Positions 7,873-16,463 of a DNA stretch of 64,000 nt are shown here, piece after piece. Every line of letters starts with the position of its first letter. The first letter of the stretch is position 1. The DNA is from Pseudomonadota bacterium. Its GTDB lineage: Bacteria; Pseudomonadota; Gammaproteobacteria; Burkholderiales; Burkholderiaceae_B. The notes below the pieces were generated by a model. It did no database searches, was not told the DNA's origin, and was given only the letters and a program-made list of their open reading frames with translations. The stretch lies in NCBI GenBank assembly GCA_023439305.1, contig JAEXOO010000028.1, positions 1 to 64,000 of the forward strand, read 5' to 3'. A program made the position numbers and the translations under genes.

Positions 7873-8622
7873 TCAGGCCAGCAGGCCAGCGCCTACCTCT
7901 CTGACATAAGCGGCAAACTCGGCCGTGCCCCGGTCGCGCGGACGCGGCAGGTCTATGTCGATACGGGCGCTGACACCCGCCGGACTGCCCCCCAGCACAA
8001 TGACCGTATCCGCCAGGAAGACGGCTTCGTCGATGTCGTGCGTGACGAACAGAACCGCGGCGGCGCTGCGTTGCCAGACCTGCACCAGCTCATCTTGCAA
8101 GGCCTGGCGGGTCAGCGCATCCACGGCTGAAAACGGTTCGTCCATCAACAGCAGATCCGGCTGCACCGCCAGCGCGCGGGCAATGCCGACCCGCTGAGCC
8201 TGCCCTCCGGACAATTGATGCGGCCAGCGATCTTTCAAATGGGCCAGACCCACCTGACGCAGAGCGGCATCGATACGTTGCTCGCGCTCGGCGCGCGGCA
8301 AACCCAGCCCCTCCAAGCCGTAGGCCACGTTGGCGCCCACACGGCGCCACGGCATCAGACGGCTGTCCTGGAATACAAAGGCATTGGCGCGCCGCCCAGG
8401 GCTGTCTTGCAGACTGGAGCGCAGATGGCCGAAACTGGGTTCACTCAAGCCCGCTGCAGCTCGCAGCAGCGTACTCTTGCCTACGCCCGAACCGCCGACA
8501 ATGGCGACGAAGTGACCCGCCTGCACATCCAGGCTGACATCCCGGATGACGGGAGCCGGCGCACCGGGGTATTGAAAGCCGAACCCCTGGAATTGAATCA
8601 AGGCTGCCACTGCAGAATCCAT
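7873..8622 (-). CDS. ABC transporter ATP-binding protein, nitrate/sulfonate/taurine (SsuB/TauB) type
   Basis: 249 aa, the short single-domain form usual for SsuB/TauB. Walker A GGSGVGKSTLL, Q-loop region FVFQDSRLMPWRRV, signature LSGGQAQRVGIARAL, Walker B LLLMDEPFSAVD and H-loop FVTHDIDEAVFLAD are all visible. The start overlaps the end of the permease gene by 25 bases, indicating translational coupling. It energises import of the ligand bound by the 9425-10438 protein. The phrase DSRLMPWRRV is typical of the sulfonate/nitrate group, but the ligand could be any aliphatic sulfonate, nitrate-like or thiamine-precursor-like compound. Confidence 0.87.
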   Translation of the reverse strand: MDSAVAALIQFQGFGFQYPGAPAPVIRDVSLDVQAGHFVAIVGGSGVGKSTLLRAAAGLSEPSFGHLRSSLQDSPGRRANAFVFQDSRLMPWRRVGANVAYGLEGLGLPRAEREQRIDAALRQVGLAHLKDRWPHQLSGGQAQRVGIARALAVQPDLLLMDEPFSAVDALTRQALQDELVQVWQRSAAAVLFVTHDIDEAVFLADTVIVLGGSPAGVSARIDIDLPRPRDRGTAEFAAYVREVGAGLLA

Positions 8623-9425
8623 TTGTTGAAGGTCAGAAAAAGCATGTCGCAGACGGTATACACCACGGAAATGATCAGCATATAAACCACCACGGCATCG
8701 TAAGCCCCCACGCCGGCGGCAGCATTCATCTCTTGCCCCATGCCGGGCACGCCCAGCAGCTCGGCCGCGATCAGCGTCATCCAGGCCTGTCCTATGCCGG
8801 CGCGCACGCCGCTGAGCAGTCCAGGCGCAATGGCCGGCAGCGTCACCGTCCAGGCGCGCGAGAAATACGAGCCATGCCCGAAAGCCGAGGCCAATTCGTA
8901 ATAGCGGGGATCCACCGAACGCACGGCGCTGTAAGTCGCAAAATAATTCAGCCAGAACACGCCGATGGCAATGACGAAAGCCGCCCCCGCGTGGCTGACC
9001 TTGAACCAGGCAATCGCAAATACAACCCAGGCCAGCGGCGGAATCGGACGCAGCAAGCGCACCAGATAGGCCTGCAGCAGATCAAAGCGGCGCAAGGTGG
9101 CCGACGCCAGTCCAAAGAGAATGCCCAGCATGGTTCCCAGGCCCAGGCCCCAGAAATAATGAACCAGACTGGACTGTGCCGCCGGCCACAGGCGGCCCGA
9201 TTCCAGCTCGGCCATCAAGGCCGAAGGCAAGGCCAGCGGATCGGGCAAGGTGCCGCGCGGCGCCCAGTCCAGCACATACGCCAGGCGCCAGACCAGAATG
9301 AACAAGGCCAGGCCCGCCAGACCGTACACGACCCGCTCCAACCCGCGGCGCCACAAAGCATCCGCCCAGACCCCCGCAGACGGCGCTGATTGAACAGGCA
9401 GGCTCGCTTGCTTGACGACGCTCAT
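8598..9425 (-). CDS. ABC transporter permease, SsuC/TauC type
   Basis: 275 aa with about six membrane helices and one BPD_transp_1 domain. The coupling-helix region reads YYELASAFGHGSYFSRAWTVTLPAIAPGLLSGVRAGIGQAWM, in the position of the EAA loop, and matches SsuC/TauC permeases. It overlaps the stop codon of the binding-protein gene by one base and overlaps the ATPase gene at its 3' end, so the three genes form one transcript. Confidence 0.86.
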   Translation of the reverse strand: MSVVKQASLPVQSAPSAGVWADALWRRGLERVVYGLAGLALFILVWRLAYVLDWAPRGTLPDPLALPSALMAELESGRLWPAAQSSLVHYFWGLGLGTMLGILFGLASATLRRFDLLQAYLVRLLRPIPPLAWVVFAIAWFKVSHAGAAFVIAIGVFWLNYFATYSAVRSVDPRYYELASAFGHGSYFSRAWTVTLPAIAPGLLSGVRAGIGQAWMTLIAAELLGVPGMGQEMNAAAGVGAYDAVVVYMLIISVVYTVCDMLFLTFNKWILQWQP

Positions 9426-10438
9426 TACTGAACCGCCTTTTGGAAGAAGCGGGTATCAAACAAGCCCTGGACATCGTCCAGCTTGGTACCCAAGGTCCCC
9501 AGCGACGCCTGGAAATCCTGCAATTCACCCGTTGCCTGGATGATCTTGCCCGGGTCCGCCTGGAACTGGTCGTGCGAGCGCTCGATCGCGCCCTGCACCA
9601 CATCCTTGGGCAGGCGGCCGCCGCCGACGTATTTCTGCACATAAGGCGTGGCCTTGGCAGGGTCGTCGCGCAGCAAGGCCGTGGAGCGCACCTGCGCATT
9701 CACCAGATGCTGCACCAGATCGGGTTTGGATTGGATCAGGGACTCGCGCACCAGCAGCACAGCGCCCGGCTGATTGGGGAACAATTGCGCCCCTTGCGCC
9801 AGCACCTTGGCGTCCGGCTGGCGCTTCAGGATCTGGCTGACGGTAGGCTCAAGAATTGCCGCCGCATCCACCGCATGGTTGCTCAAAGCCTGCTGAATCT
9901 GCGCCTCGCCTTGATAAATAAGCTCAACGGCGTCAGCCGGCAGCTTGACCACGTTGCGCAGCCAATACTGCAAAGCCGCCTCCGGCACAGCGCCCTTGGG
10001 GTAGCTGGCAATCATGGGCTTGCGGCCTTTTTCCTGGGTAAAACGAGCTACGGCCGCAGCAAAATCAGGCTTGTCGGCATCGAAATAGTCCGCCAGCTCG
10101 CCGATGGCCAGCACATTGACCTGCTCCACGATATTGGATGCGACCACCTTGATGTCAGCGCCCTTGGCCTTGGCCACCAGGGCCGGCCCAATGCCCACAT
10201 ACGCGACATCCAGTTGGCCTGCGATCAGCGCCTGCGTCAGTGCAGGTCCGCTCTGGAACGACACCAGCTTGGGCGCAGGCTCGCCTTCCGGCAGCAAATC
10301 GCCGGACTCCAGCCCCACAAACAACTGAGCGGCTGGCAAAATAGGCAGATAGCCGATCTCCAGGGGCTGCTCGGCAGCATACGCGGGCAGGACAGCGGAC
10401 AAGGCCAGCACGCTGGCGGCTACATAACGAAAAAGCAT
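9425..10438 (-). CDS. Periplasmic substrate-binding protein, SsuA/TauA/NrtA family
   Basis: 337 aa with a signal peptide (hydrophobic run VAASVLALSAVLPAYA, likely cleavage near residue 21). The mature chain begins with the family pattern LEIGYLPILPAAQLFVGLESG and contains SGPALTQALIAGQLDVAYVGIGPALVAKAKG and YPKGAVPEAALQYWL, which are hallmarks of the NMT1/SsuA-like fold. First gene of the three-gene importer. No sulfur-metabolism enzyme (SsuD, TauD) is adjacent, so sulfonate uptake is only one possibility. The ribosome site is weak. Confidence 0.84.
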   Translation of the reverse strand: MLFRYVAASVLALSAVLPAYAAEQPLEIGYLPILPAAQLFVGLESGDLLPEGEPAPKLVSFQSGPALTQALIAGQLDVAYVGIGPALVAKAKGADIKVVASNIVEQVNVLAIGELADYFDADKPDFAAAVARFTQEKGRKPMIASYPKGAVPEAALQYWLRNVVKLPADAVELIYQGEAQIQQALSNHAVDAAAILEPTVSQILKRQPDAKVLAQGAQLFPNQPGAVLLVRESLIQSKPDLVQHLVNAQVRSTALLRDDPAKATPYVQKYVGGGRLPKDVVQGAIERSHDQFQADPGKIIQATGELQDFQASLGTLGTKLDDVQGLFDTRFFQKAVQ

Positions 10439-10896
10439 GAGGAACTCGAAAAACAGGCCAAAATTGAAGCATAAACCTGTTGGAAAGATGGATCTCTATT
10501 TGCATATAACCAAAAGCTATATTGAACTCACCTACCGACCTATGACCCGCGTATGCCGCAGGCCAGCCATATCGCGCTGCCTACGCGTACGCTGGCGTTT
10601 ATAGATGGGATTTTTTGCGTACAAACCGCAACACCGCCTGAGTGCGGGATGTATACAATACCAACGGGCAAACTCCCGCGGCGGCCTCGCTGGAAGTGGC
10701 TACAGCTCCACTTTCGGCCCATACCCAATTACGGGCACCAGACGCAGCGCTATAGTGCAACCAGATGTTCCAGACGTATAATTTCCTTACCATACGGCCG
10801 ACTCAGCCTAGCACCGTTTCACCTAGACCAACAGCGCGGTTTTAGCCAACCTTCGAACAGCTTTCTCATACTAGAGTTTCGCTCATCAAAACGTCA
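10439..10896. other. Intergenic region between the SsuA-like gene and wzz
   Basis: 458 bases without a gene. It separates two divergent operons and must hold both promoters. Seen here: an inverted repeat AACAGG...CCTGTT at 10452-10481 in the leader of the binding-protein gene; a TGTATACAAT stretch near 10649-10658; and a TATAAT at 10777-10782. No JUMPstart element and no conserved small ORF were recognised. Confidence 0.6.
10777..10782 (+). promoter_or_regulatory. Candidate -10 box for the O-antigen locus
   Basis: A perfect TATAAT lies 114 bases before the wzz ATG. No good -35 hexamer is present at 16-18 bases, so the call is weak. Confidence 0.3.
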
Positions 10897-11994
10897 ATGA
10901 TCAATTATCAAAATCAAGCCAAAGAAACAGATGTAGTCGATATCATCAAGTTTCTCTATTCCAAAAAATGGAAGATTGCGGCGATTACCATTCTTTTCAT
11001 TTTGACGGCTCTCGCCTATGTCTTATTGGCAACCCCCGTCTACCGCAGCGAAGCCATTCTCACACAAACGACGCCAGCAAGTCTGAAAAACTACAACCTG
11101 GCGTCTGAATTATCCGGTCCTGCGATCACGGATCTGATCAACACCGGACGCGGAGCCGCACCCGCAAAAAAAGAACAGCTACAGCCGAAAGATGTTTACA
11201 ACATATTCCGAACAGAGTTGAATTCAGTATCCCTGAAGCGAGATTTTTTCGAAAAAACTTACTTCCCAACTCTGAACAATAATAATCAAGAAGAAAAATA
11301 CGACGAAAAGAAAAAAGAAATAGCCTGGAAAAAATTCCTGAACTATTTGCAAATTAGCACTCCCAGCCCGGAAAGCGTCAGCTCCGTGGCACTGGAGGGG
11401 CACAACCCCGAAGTACTGGCTCCCCTGATCACGCAATATATTGCGCTCGCCGACGAACGAACACGCGTACTTCTGACCGATAAGCTGCAAAGCGATGTCG
11501 ATGTTCTGAAACGTTCAGTTGAGATACAACTGCAAGCCCTCCGGGAAACAGCTGAAACAGAAAATAACGCCGAATTAGAGCGTTTGCGTGATGCCTATAA
11601 AGTAGCAGAATCGATCAACCTAGAATCCCCTCCAACATCGGGAAACCTGATCACATCATACGATGACAGCAATCTTTACATGCGCGGCACAAAAGCCTTG
11701 ATGGCTGAAATAAAAATTCGCGAAAAAAGAGTAAATTACGATCCATACATATTAGATCTAAACATGCTGCAAAAGAAAGACCTGCTTTTAAAATCAATTC
11801 ATATCGATTCTGAAAAAATAGAAGTAATAAAAATAGAAGACGAAGCAAAAACCCCTACCACACCAATAAAACCAAAGAAATCATTTATTGTAATATTAGC
11901 CTTCCTTCTGGGCCTCATAACCAGTATCACAGTATTTACAATAAAATTATTTATTGTAAAAGCCAGTAAAACCACAACAAAAATAGCCGAATAA
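10897..11994 (+). CDS. wzz: Wzz-type polysaccharide chain-length regulator
   Basis: 365-aa polysaccharide co-polymerase of the inner membrane. Architecture: a short cytoplasmic N-terminus (VVDIIKFLYSKKWKI), TM1 about residues 33-52, a long periplasmic, partly coiled-coil domain, a proline-rich stretch (KTPTTPIKPKK) and TM2 about 329-352. These are the standard Wzz landmarks. It sets the modal number of O-units added by Wzy (16464-17717). It opens the locus. The last third is AT-rich compared with flanking genes, as often seen in horizontally exchanged O-antigen genes. No kinase domain, so it is not a tyrosine-kinase type co-polymerase. Confidence 0.85.
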   Translation: MINYQNQAKETDVVDIIKFLYSKKWKIAAITILFILTALAYVLLATPVYRSEAILTQTTPASLKNYNLASELSGPAITDLINTGRGAAPAKKEQLQPKDVYNIFRTELNSVSLKRDFFEKTYFPTLNNNNQEEKYDEKKKEIAWKKFLNYLQISTPSPESVSSVALEGHNPEVLAPLITQYIALADERTRVLLTDKLQSDVDVLKRSVEIQLQALRETAETENNAELERLRDAYKVAESINLESPPTSGNLITSYDDSNLYMRGTKALMAEIKIREKRVNYDPYILDLNMLQKKDLLLKSIHIDSEKIEVIKIEDEAKTPTTPIKPKKSFIVILAFLLGLITSITVFTIKLFIVKASKTTTKIAE

Positions 11995-12022
11995 CCTAAA
12001 ATTCTTCTCGAGAGCTCTTGAA

Positions 12023-12961
12023 ATGAAAAAATTCGCACTTATTGGTGGCGGTGGCTATATCGCTCCCCGTCATATGATCGCCATTAAAGACACTAACAAC
12101 ACGCTGGCGGCCATGCTGGACCCGAGTGACTCGGTCGGCATCATTGACTCCCATTTCCCCGAAGCCGAGTTCTTCACCGAGTTCGAACGATTTGACCGAT
12201 ATCTCGATAAGCAACGCCGCTCAGGCAATGGCATTGATTATGTGTCCATCTGTTCACCCAATTACCTGCACGACTCTCACATCCGATTCGGCCTGCGTTC
12301 AGGCGCCGATGTGATCTGTGAAAAACCGCTGGTGCTGAACCCATGGAACATTGACGGACTGCTCGATATCGAAAAAGATACCGGACACAAGCTCAACACT
12401 ATTCTGCAGCTCCGGCTTCATCCGGCCATCATCGCCCTGCGCGATCAAGTGCAAAGCCAATCCTCGGGCCGCAAGCACGAGGTCGACCTGACCTACATCA
12501 CATCCCGAGGTCATTGGTACCTGCAGTCCTGGAAAGGAGACGTCAAGAAATCCGGCGGCATCGCCACCAATATCGGCGTCCACTTCTTCGATATGCTGCA
12601 TTTCATCTTCGGCGATCTTCAAACAAATACCGTGCACCTGAGCGAACCCACAAAAGCAGCAGGCTATCTCGAATATGCCAATGCCCGTGTTCGCTGGTTC
12701 CTTTCCATCGATATCAATGACGTGCCTGAAGCCGCACGCAGCCAGGGGCAGCGCACCTATCGTTCCATCACGGTAGACGGCGACGAAATCGAATTCTCGG
12801 GCGGCTTCACCGATCTGCATACGCGCAGCTACCAGGAAATACTGGCCGGCCGCGGTTTCGGCCTCGAGGACAATCGCGTTGCCATTGAAACCGTATCTGC
12901 GATTCGCAATGCCCCGATCGCCGAGCTGCAAGGCGACTATCACCCTTTCCTGAAAAAATGA
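12023..12961 (+). CDS. wlbA: UDP-N-acetyl-2-amino-2-deoxyglucuronate 3-dehydrogenase
   Basis: 312-aa Gfo/Idh/MocA oxidoreductase of the WlbA/WbpB group. Rossmann motif GGGGYIAPRHMIAI at the N-terminus, IDYVSICSPNYLHDSH, and the catalytic CEKPLVLNPWN segment with its Lys. It oxidises C3 of UDP-GlcNAcA, preparing the 3-keto substrate for the aminotransferase WlbC. Its stop overlaps the wlbB start by 4 bases. The enzyme that would supply UDP-GlcNAcA (WbpA/WlbA-partner 6-dehydrogenase) is not encoded in the window. Confidence 0.9.
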   Translation: MKKFALIGGGGYIAPRHMIAIKDTNNTLAAMLDPSDSVGIIDSHFPEAEFFTEFERFDRYLDKQRRSGNGIDYVSICSPNYLHDSHIRFGLRSGADVICEKPLVLNPWNIDGLLDIEKDTGHKLNTILQLRLHPAIIALRDQVQSQSSGRKHEVDLTYITSRGHWYLQSWKGDVKKSGGIATNIGVHFFDMLHFIFGDLQTNTVHLSEPTKAAGYLEYANARVRWFLSIDINDVPEAARSQGQRTYRSITVDGDEIEFSGGFTDLHTRSYQEILAGRGFGLEDNRVAIETVSAIRNAPIAELQGDYHPFLKK

Positions 12962-13539
12962 ACTACTACCAGCATGATTCAGCGATTGTCGACGATGGCG
13001 CTCAGATAGGCGAAGGGAGCCGCGTGTGGCATTTTGTTCATGTCTGCGCGGGCGCACGAATCGGCAAGCACGTCTCCCTGGGGCAGAACGTTTTCGTCGG
13101 GAATAAAGTCGTCATCGGGGACAACTGCAAGGTGCAGAACAACGTCTCGGTTTATGACAATGTCATCCTGGAAGAAGGCGTATTTTGTGGCCCCAGCATG
13201 GTATTTACCAACGTCTACAATCCTCGCGCGCTCGTGGAGCGCAAGAACGAGTATCGCGAGACCCGGGTCAAGAAAGGCGCCACACTCGGCGCCAACGCCA
13301 CTATTGTCTGCGGCGTGACAATTGGGCGATTTGCCTTCATCGGAGCCGGTGCTGTCATTACTCAAGATGTGCCGGACTATGCATTGATGGTGGGCGTGCC
13401 CGCCCGCCAGATCGGCTGGATGAGCGAATATGGAGAAAAGCTGGACCTGCCCCTGGACGGGCAAGGCTCTGTGGCTTGCCCTCATACTGGCGTTACCTAC
13501 GTATTGCACGAACGCCATTTAACCAGGATGGAATCATGA
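12958..13539 (+). CDS. wlbB: UDP-2-acetamido-3-amino-2,3-dideoxyglucuronate N-acetyltransferase
   Basis: 193-aa left-handed beta-helix acyltransferase with repeated hexapeptides (IGEGSRVWHFVHVCAGARIGKH, VIGDNCKVQNNVSVYDNVILEEGVFCGPSMVFTNVYNPRA). It matches WlbB/WbpD, which acetylate the C3 amine made by WlbC. Its position between wlbA and wlbC, overlapping both by 4 bases, supports this. Substrate-binding residues N (NNVSVYDNV) and the F-x-N-V-x-N-P loop typical of WbpD are present. Confidence 0.92.
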   Translation: MNYYQHDSAIVDDGAQIGEGSRVWHFVHVCAGARIGKHVSLGQNVFVGNKVVIGDNCKVQNNVSVYDNVILEEGVFCGPSMVFTNVYNPRALVERKNEYRETRVKKGATLGANATIVCGVTIGRFAFIGAGAVITQDVPDYALMVGVPARQIGWMSEYGEKLDLPLDGQGSVACPHTGVTYVLHERHLTRMES

Positions 13540-14624
13540 TCGATTTTGTAGATCTCAAGACCCAGCAAATCCGGCTGCATGATCAGCTGACCGCTGGCAT
13601 CCAGAACGTATTGCAACATGGTCAATACATCCTCGGGCCCGAGGTGCTGGAACTGGAAACAGCGCTGGCAGAGTATGCCGGCGCCAAGCACTGCATCAGC
13701 TGCGCCAACGGCACTGATGCATTGCAGATCGCGCTCATGGCATTGAATGTGCAACCCGGAGATGAAATCATCACTCCCGGCTTCACCTACATCGCCACGG
13801 CAGAGACCGCCATGGTTCTGGGCGCCACGCCAGTATTCGTCGACATCGATCCCGTCACCTACAATATGAACCCGGATCTCCTGGAGGCTGCCATCACTCC
13901 CAGGACCAAAGCCATCATTCCGGTCTCGCTGTATGGTCTGTGTGCAGACTACGATGCGATCAACGCAATTGCAGAGAAGCACGGAATTCCCGTCATCGAA
14001 GATGCAGCGCAGAGCTTTGGAGCAAGCTACAAAGGCAAAAAGTCCGGTAATCTGACAACGATCTCCTGCACCAGCTTCTTTCCGAGCAAACCTCTGGGTG
14101 CATATGGAGATGGCGGCGCGATTTTCACCAATGACGACGATCTGGCAAAAGCTCTGACACAAATCGCACGTCATGGCCAGGAACGCCGTTATCATCATGT
14201 ACGCGTTGGAGTGAACAGCCGCCTGGATACAATCCAGGCCGCCATACTGCTGGCCAAATTCAGCATTTTCGACGATGAGCTGCTGCATCGTCAGAAAAAC
14301 GCCGAGCTATACCTCAAGTATCTGGAAGGCAGCGACAGTATCAAAACGCCAACCGTACCATCCGGCTACACCAGCGCATGGGCCCAGTTCACCGTGCAGG
14401 TTCCGGAGCGTCCACGCGTACAAGAAGCGCTCAAGCAAAAAGGCATCCCTACAGCGGTTCATTACCCCCTGCCCTTGAACAAGCAGCCTGTGCTGTCCCA
14501 TGTTCACATGGATCTGCCAGTGGGCGACGCTGCCGCAAAAGGCGTACTGAGCCTGCCGATACATCCTTATCTGGACGAGGAGACCATCAAAGGCATCGCT
14601 CATACACTGATTGCAAGCATCTGA
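13536..14624 (+). CDS. wlbC: UDP-2-acetamido-2-deoxy-3-keto-glucuronate aminotransferase
   Basis: 362-aa DegT/DnrJ/EryC1 PLP enzyme of the WlbC/WbpE type. Start taken at the ATG at 13536, which overlaps the wlbB stop by 4 bases; an open frame extends further upstream but only as a shadow of wlbB. Landmarks: CANGTDALQIALMAL, VIEDAAQSFGASYKGKKSG, and the PLP-lysine motif FFPSKPLGAYGDGGA with Lys185. It transfers an amino group to C3 of the WlbA product. Last of the coupled wlbABC trio; a 419-base gap follows. Confidence 0.93.
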   Translation: MIDFVDLKTQQIRLHDQLTAGIQNVLQHGQYILGPEVLELETALAEYAGAKHCISCANGTDALQIALMALNVQPGDEIITPGFTYIATAETAMVLGATPVFVDIDPVTYNMNPDLLEAAITPRTKAIIPVSLYGLCADYDAINAIAEKHGIPVIEDAAQSFGASYKGKKSGNLTTISCTSFFPSKPLGAYGDGGAIFTNDDDLAKALTQIARHGQERRYHHVRVGVNSRLDTIQAAILLAKFSIFDDELLHRQKNAELYLKYLEGSDSIKTPTVPSGYTSAWAQFTVQVPERPRVQEALKQKGIPTAVHYPLPLNKQPVLSHVHMDLPVGDAAAKGVLSLPIHPYLDEETIKGIAHTLIASI

Positions 14625-14647
14625 GCAAGAAGCGCATCCATAGGTCA

Positions 14648-14682
14648 GGCCAGCATCAAGAACACGGCTTCTTATGCTGGCC
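14648..14682. repeat. Stem-loop 1 downstream of wlbC
   Basis: GGCCAGCAT pairs with ATGCTGGCC. After one bulged C the stem continues AAGAA/TTCTT around a 6-base loop, giving 14 pairs in total. It begins 23 bases after the wlbC stop. It may act as a transcript end or RNA-stabilising structure, but no T run follows. Confidence 0.6.
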
Positions 14683-14815
14683 ACCACAAGCTTCTCCCGG
14701 AACGACGCATGCGCGTCCAGGAATGGCTCCTTGTCCAAGGAACTGTTCGGATGACGACGCAAGACACCCTATAGAGCCCCTCTTAACCACAGGCCGGCCC
14801 CTAAAAGCGACTTTC

Positions 14816-14863
14816 TTATAGAAGATACTGCGGCATTTCCATGCCGCAAAAAACCTTCTATAA
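14816..14863. repeat. Nested double inverted repeat (cruciform-like)
   Basis: Outer arms TTATAGAAG/CTTCTATAA (9 bp) enclose inner arms TGCGGCAT/ATGCCGCA (8 bp, loop TTCC), separated by 4- and 6-base internal loops. Both arms are perfect. The A run lies inside the structure, so it does not read as an intrinsic terminator on either strand. Confidence 0.65.
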
Positions 14864-15043
14864 AAGCTGGGGAAAAGGCATGAAACGATGTTTCACCGTC
14901 TTGAGCACTCTTCTACCGGGTGTGTGAAAAGAAAAGTACAAACTACACAGCCAGGCTGGTAACAAGCGGATGACACCCTAAGCCATCCTTTGAATATTTA
15001 GCCACATCCCATTGAATACTATGCTATCGAACAGGAATGAATG

Positions 15044-16324
15044 ATGTCTTTAGGCAATCTGCTGCGCAAGTTTGTCCCTAAGAGCGTCTATGCCCGCAAT
15101 ATCATCACCTTGATGACCGGCACTACCCTGGCGCAGGCTATACCCATAGCGATAAGCCCCATCCTGACACGCCTCTACAGTCCAGAGGACTTCGGCCTGT
15201 TCGCGCTCTATATGGCCATTGTTTCTATCGTCGCAATATCGGTGACAGGGCGCTATGAGCTAGCCATTCTTTTACCAAAACAAGATCGCGATGGAGCTCA
15301 TATTGTCACATTATCCATTTTACTCAGTGTAGTTCTCAGTATTTTTTTATTGATTATTATTTTAATTTTAAAAAAACCAATAATAGCCTTACTGGGTGCT
15401 CCTGCCTTAGAAAACTGGCTCTATTGGGTACCTGCATCGACGTTGCTGACCGGTATTTACCAAAGCCTGTACTATTGGAGCAATCGCAAGAGCCAATACA
15501 AGCGCATAGCCATCAGCCGAACTCTACAAAATGGCAGCATATCGGTTACCCAACTAGGTAGCGGCTATCTGAATGCCCCAACATTCGGCTTGATCGGAGG
15601 TCAATTGACCGGTCAACTCGTCTCTACCAGCGCATTGAGCAAAATGATCTGGAACGAAGACCAAGCAACCATACGAAAAATCAACAAAAAACGTTTGCTC
15701 ATATTAGCAAAAAGATATATTAATTTTCCCAAATTCCTGATTGTTGCTCATACCTTCAATGTCACGTCTTGGCAAATGCCCGTCATCTTGTTGGGAGCAT
15801 TATTCAACACCGCCATTGCAGGTTTCTACACACTAACCCAAAGAGTCCTAACGGCGCCATTGGTTCTCATTGCCACTGCTCTGGGAGATGTGTTTCGGCA
15901 AGAAGCCAGCCATGCTTATGCCCACCAAGGAAATTGCAAAGCAATCTATCAAAAAACATTTAAGCTTCTTTTTTTGATATCTGCATTACCTTTTTTTATA
16001 TTTTTCTTTATCGCCCCAGATCTTTTTTCTTTTGTTTTTGGCGATCAATGGCGCATTGCTGGCGAGTATGCCCAGATCTTAACACCCATGTTTTTCTTTC
16101 AGTTCATAACAAGCCCATTAAGCGTTATGTTTATGATTGCAGAAAAACAGCGCTACGATCTTATCTGGCAACTATCTTTGTTTTCAGTAACAGGGGCCTC
16201 TTTTTTAATAGGTTATTTCTTAAATAACCCCGTCTTAGCCTTAAAGTTATTTTCAGGCGGCTACTCTTTGATGTATGCCTTGAGTGGTCTTATGACCTAT
16301 TCTTTTGCCAAGAACAAGCATTAA
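15044..16324 (+). CDS. wzx: Wzx-type O-unit flippase (polysaccharide biosynthesis membrane protein)
   Basis: 426-aa polytopic inner-membrane protein of the MOP/PST exporter superfamily, with about 12 helices. Typical N-terminal signature: LMTGTTLAQAIPIAISPILTRLYSPEDFGLFALYMAIVS, and charged cytoplasmic loops between later helices. It flips undecaprenyl-linked O-units to the periplasm. The ATG at 15044 is preferred over 15041 because AGGAA then has normal spacing. AT-rich relative to flanking genes, as common for wzx. Gene symbol rests on family and locus position, since Wzx sequences are very diverse. Confidence 0.82.
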   Translation: MSLGNLLRKFVPKSVYARNIITLMTGTTLAQAIPIAISPILTRLYSPEDFGLFALYMAIVSIVAISVTGRYELAILLPKQDRDGAHIVTLSILLSVVLSIFLLIIILILKKPIIALLGAPALENWLYWVPASTLLTGIYQSLYYWSNRKSQYKRIAISRTLQNGSISVTQLGSGYLNAPTFGLIGGQLTGQLVSTSALSKMIWNEDQATIRKINKKRLLILAKRYINFPKFLIVAHTFNVTSWQMPVILLGALFNTAIAGFYTLTQRVLTAPLVLIATALGDVFRQEASHAYAHQGNCKAIYQKTFKLLFLISALPFFIFFFIAPDLFSFVFGDQWRIAGEYAQILTPMFFFQFITSPLSVMFMIAEKQRYDLIWQLSLFSVTGASFLIGYFLNNPVLALKLFSGGYSLMYALSGLMTYSFAKNKH

Positions 16325-16463
16325 ACCCAATGAATAGCAATACAAAGACCATTTTACTGACACAGCAAAACCTGGGCCGACCATACTCTCGATCCAGGGC
16401 CAAGAATTCAATCAACAAAAAAAATTATTTTCTGTCAAAAATCAAACCAGGGAGCCCCTTACG

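Larger units (their letters stand above)
14625..15043. other. Intergenic region between wlbC and wzx with two stem-loops
   Basis: 419 bases without a gene. It contains two substantial inverted repeats (14648-14682 and 14816-14863, listed separately). Neither has a T run on the correct side, so neither is a classic terminator. A TTGAAT hexamer near 14991 followed by AT-rich sequence may belong to the wzx promoter. Confidence 0.6.

Noticed and set aside
10439..10896. JUMPstart/ops element before wzz
   Set aside because: No GGCGGTAGCnT-like sequence was found in the leader.
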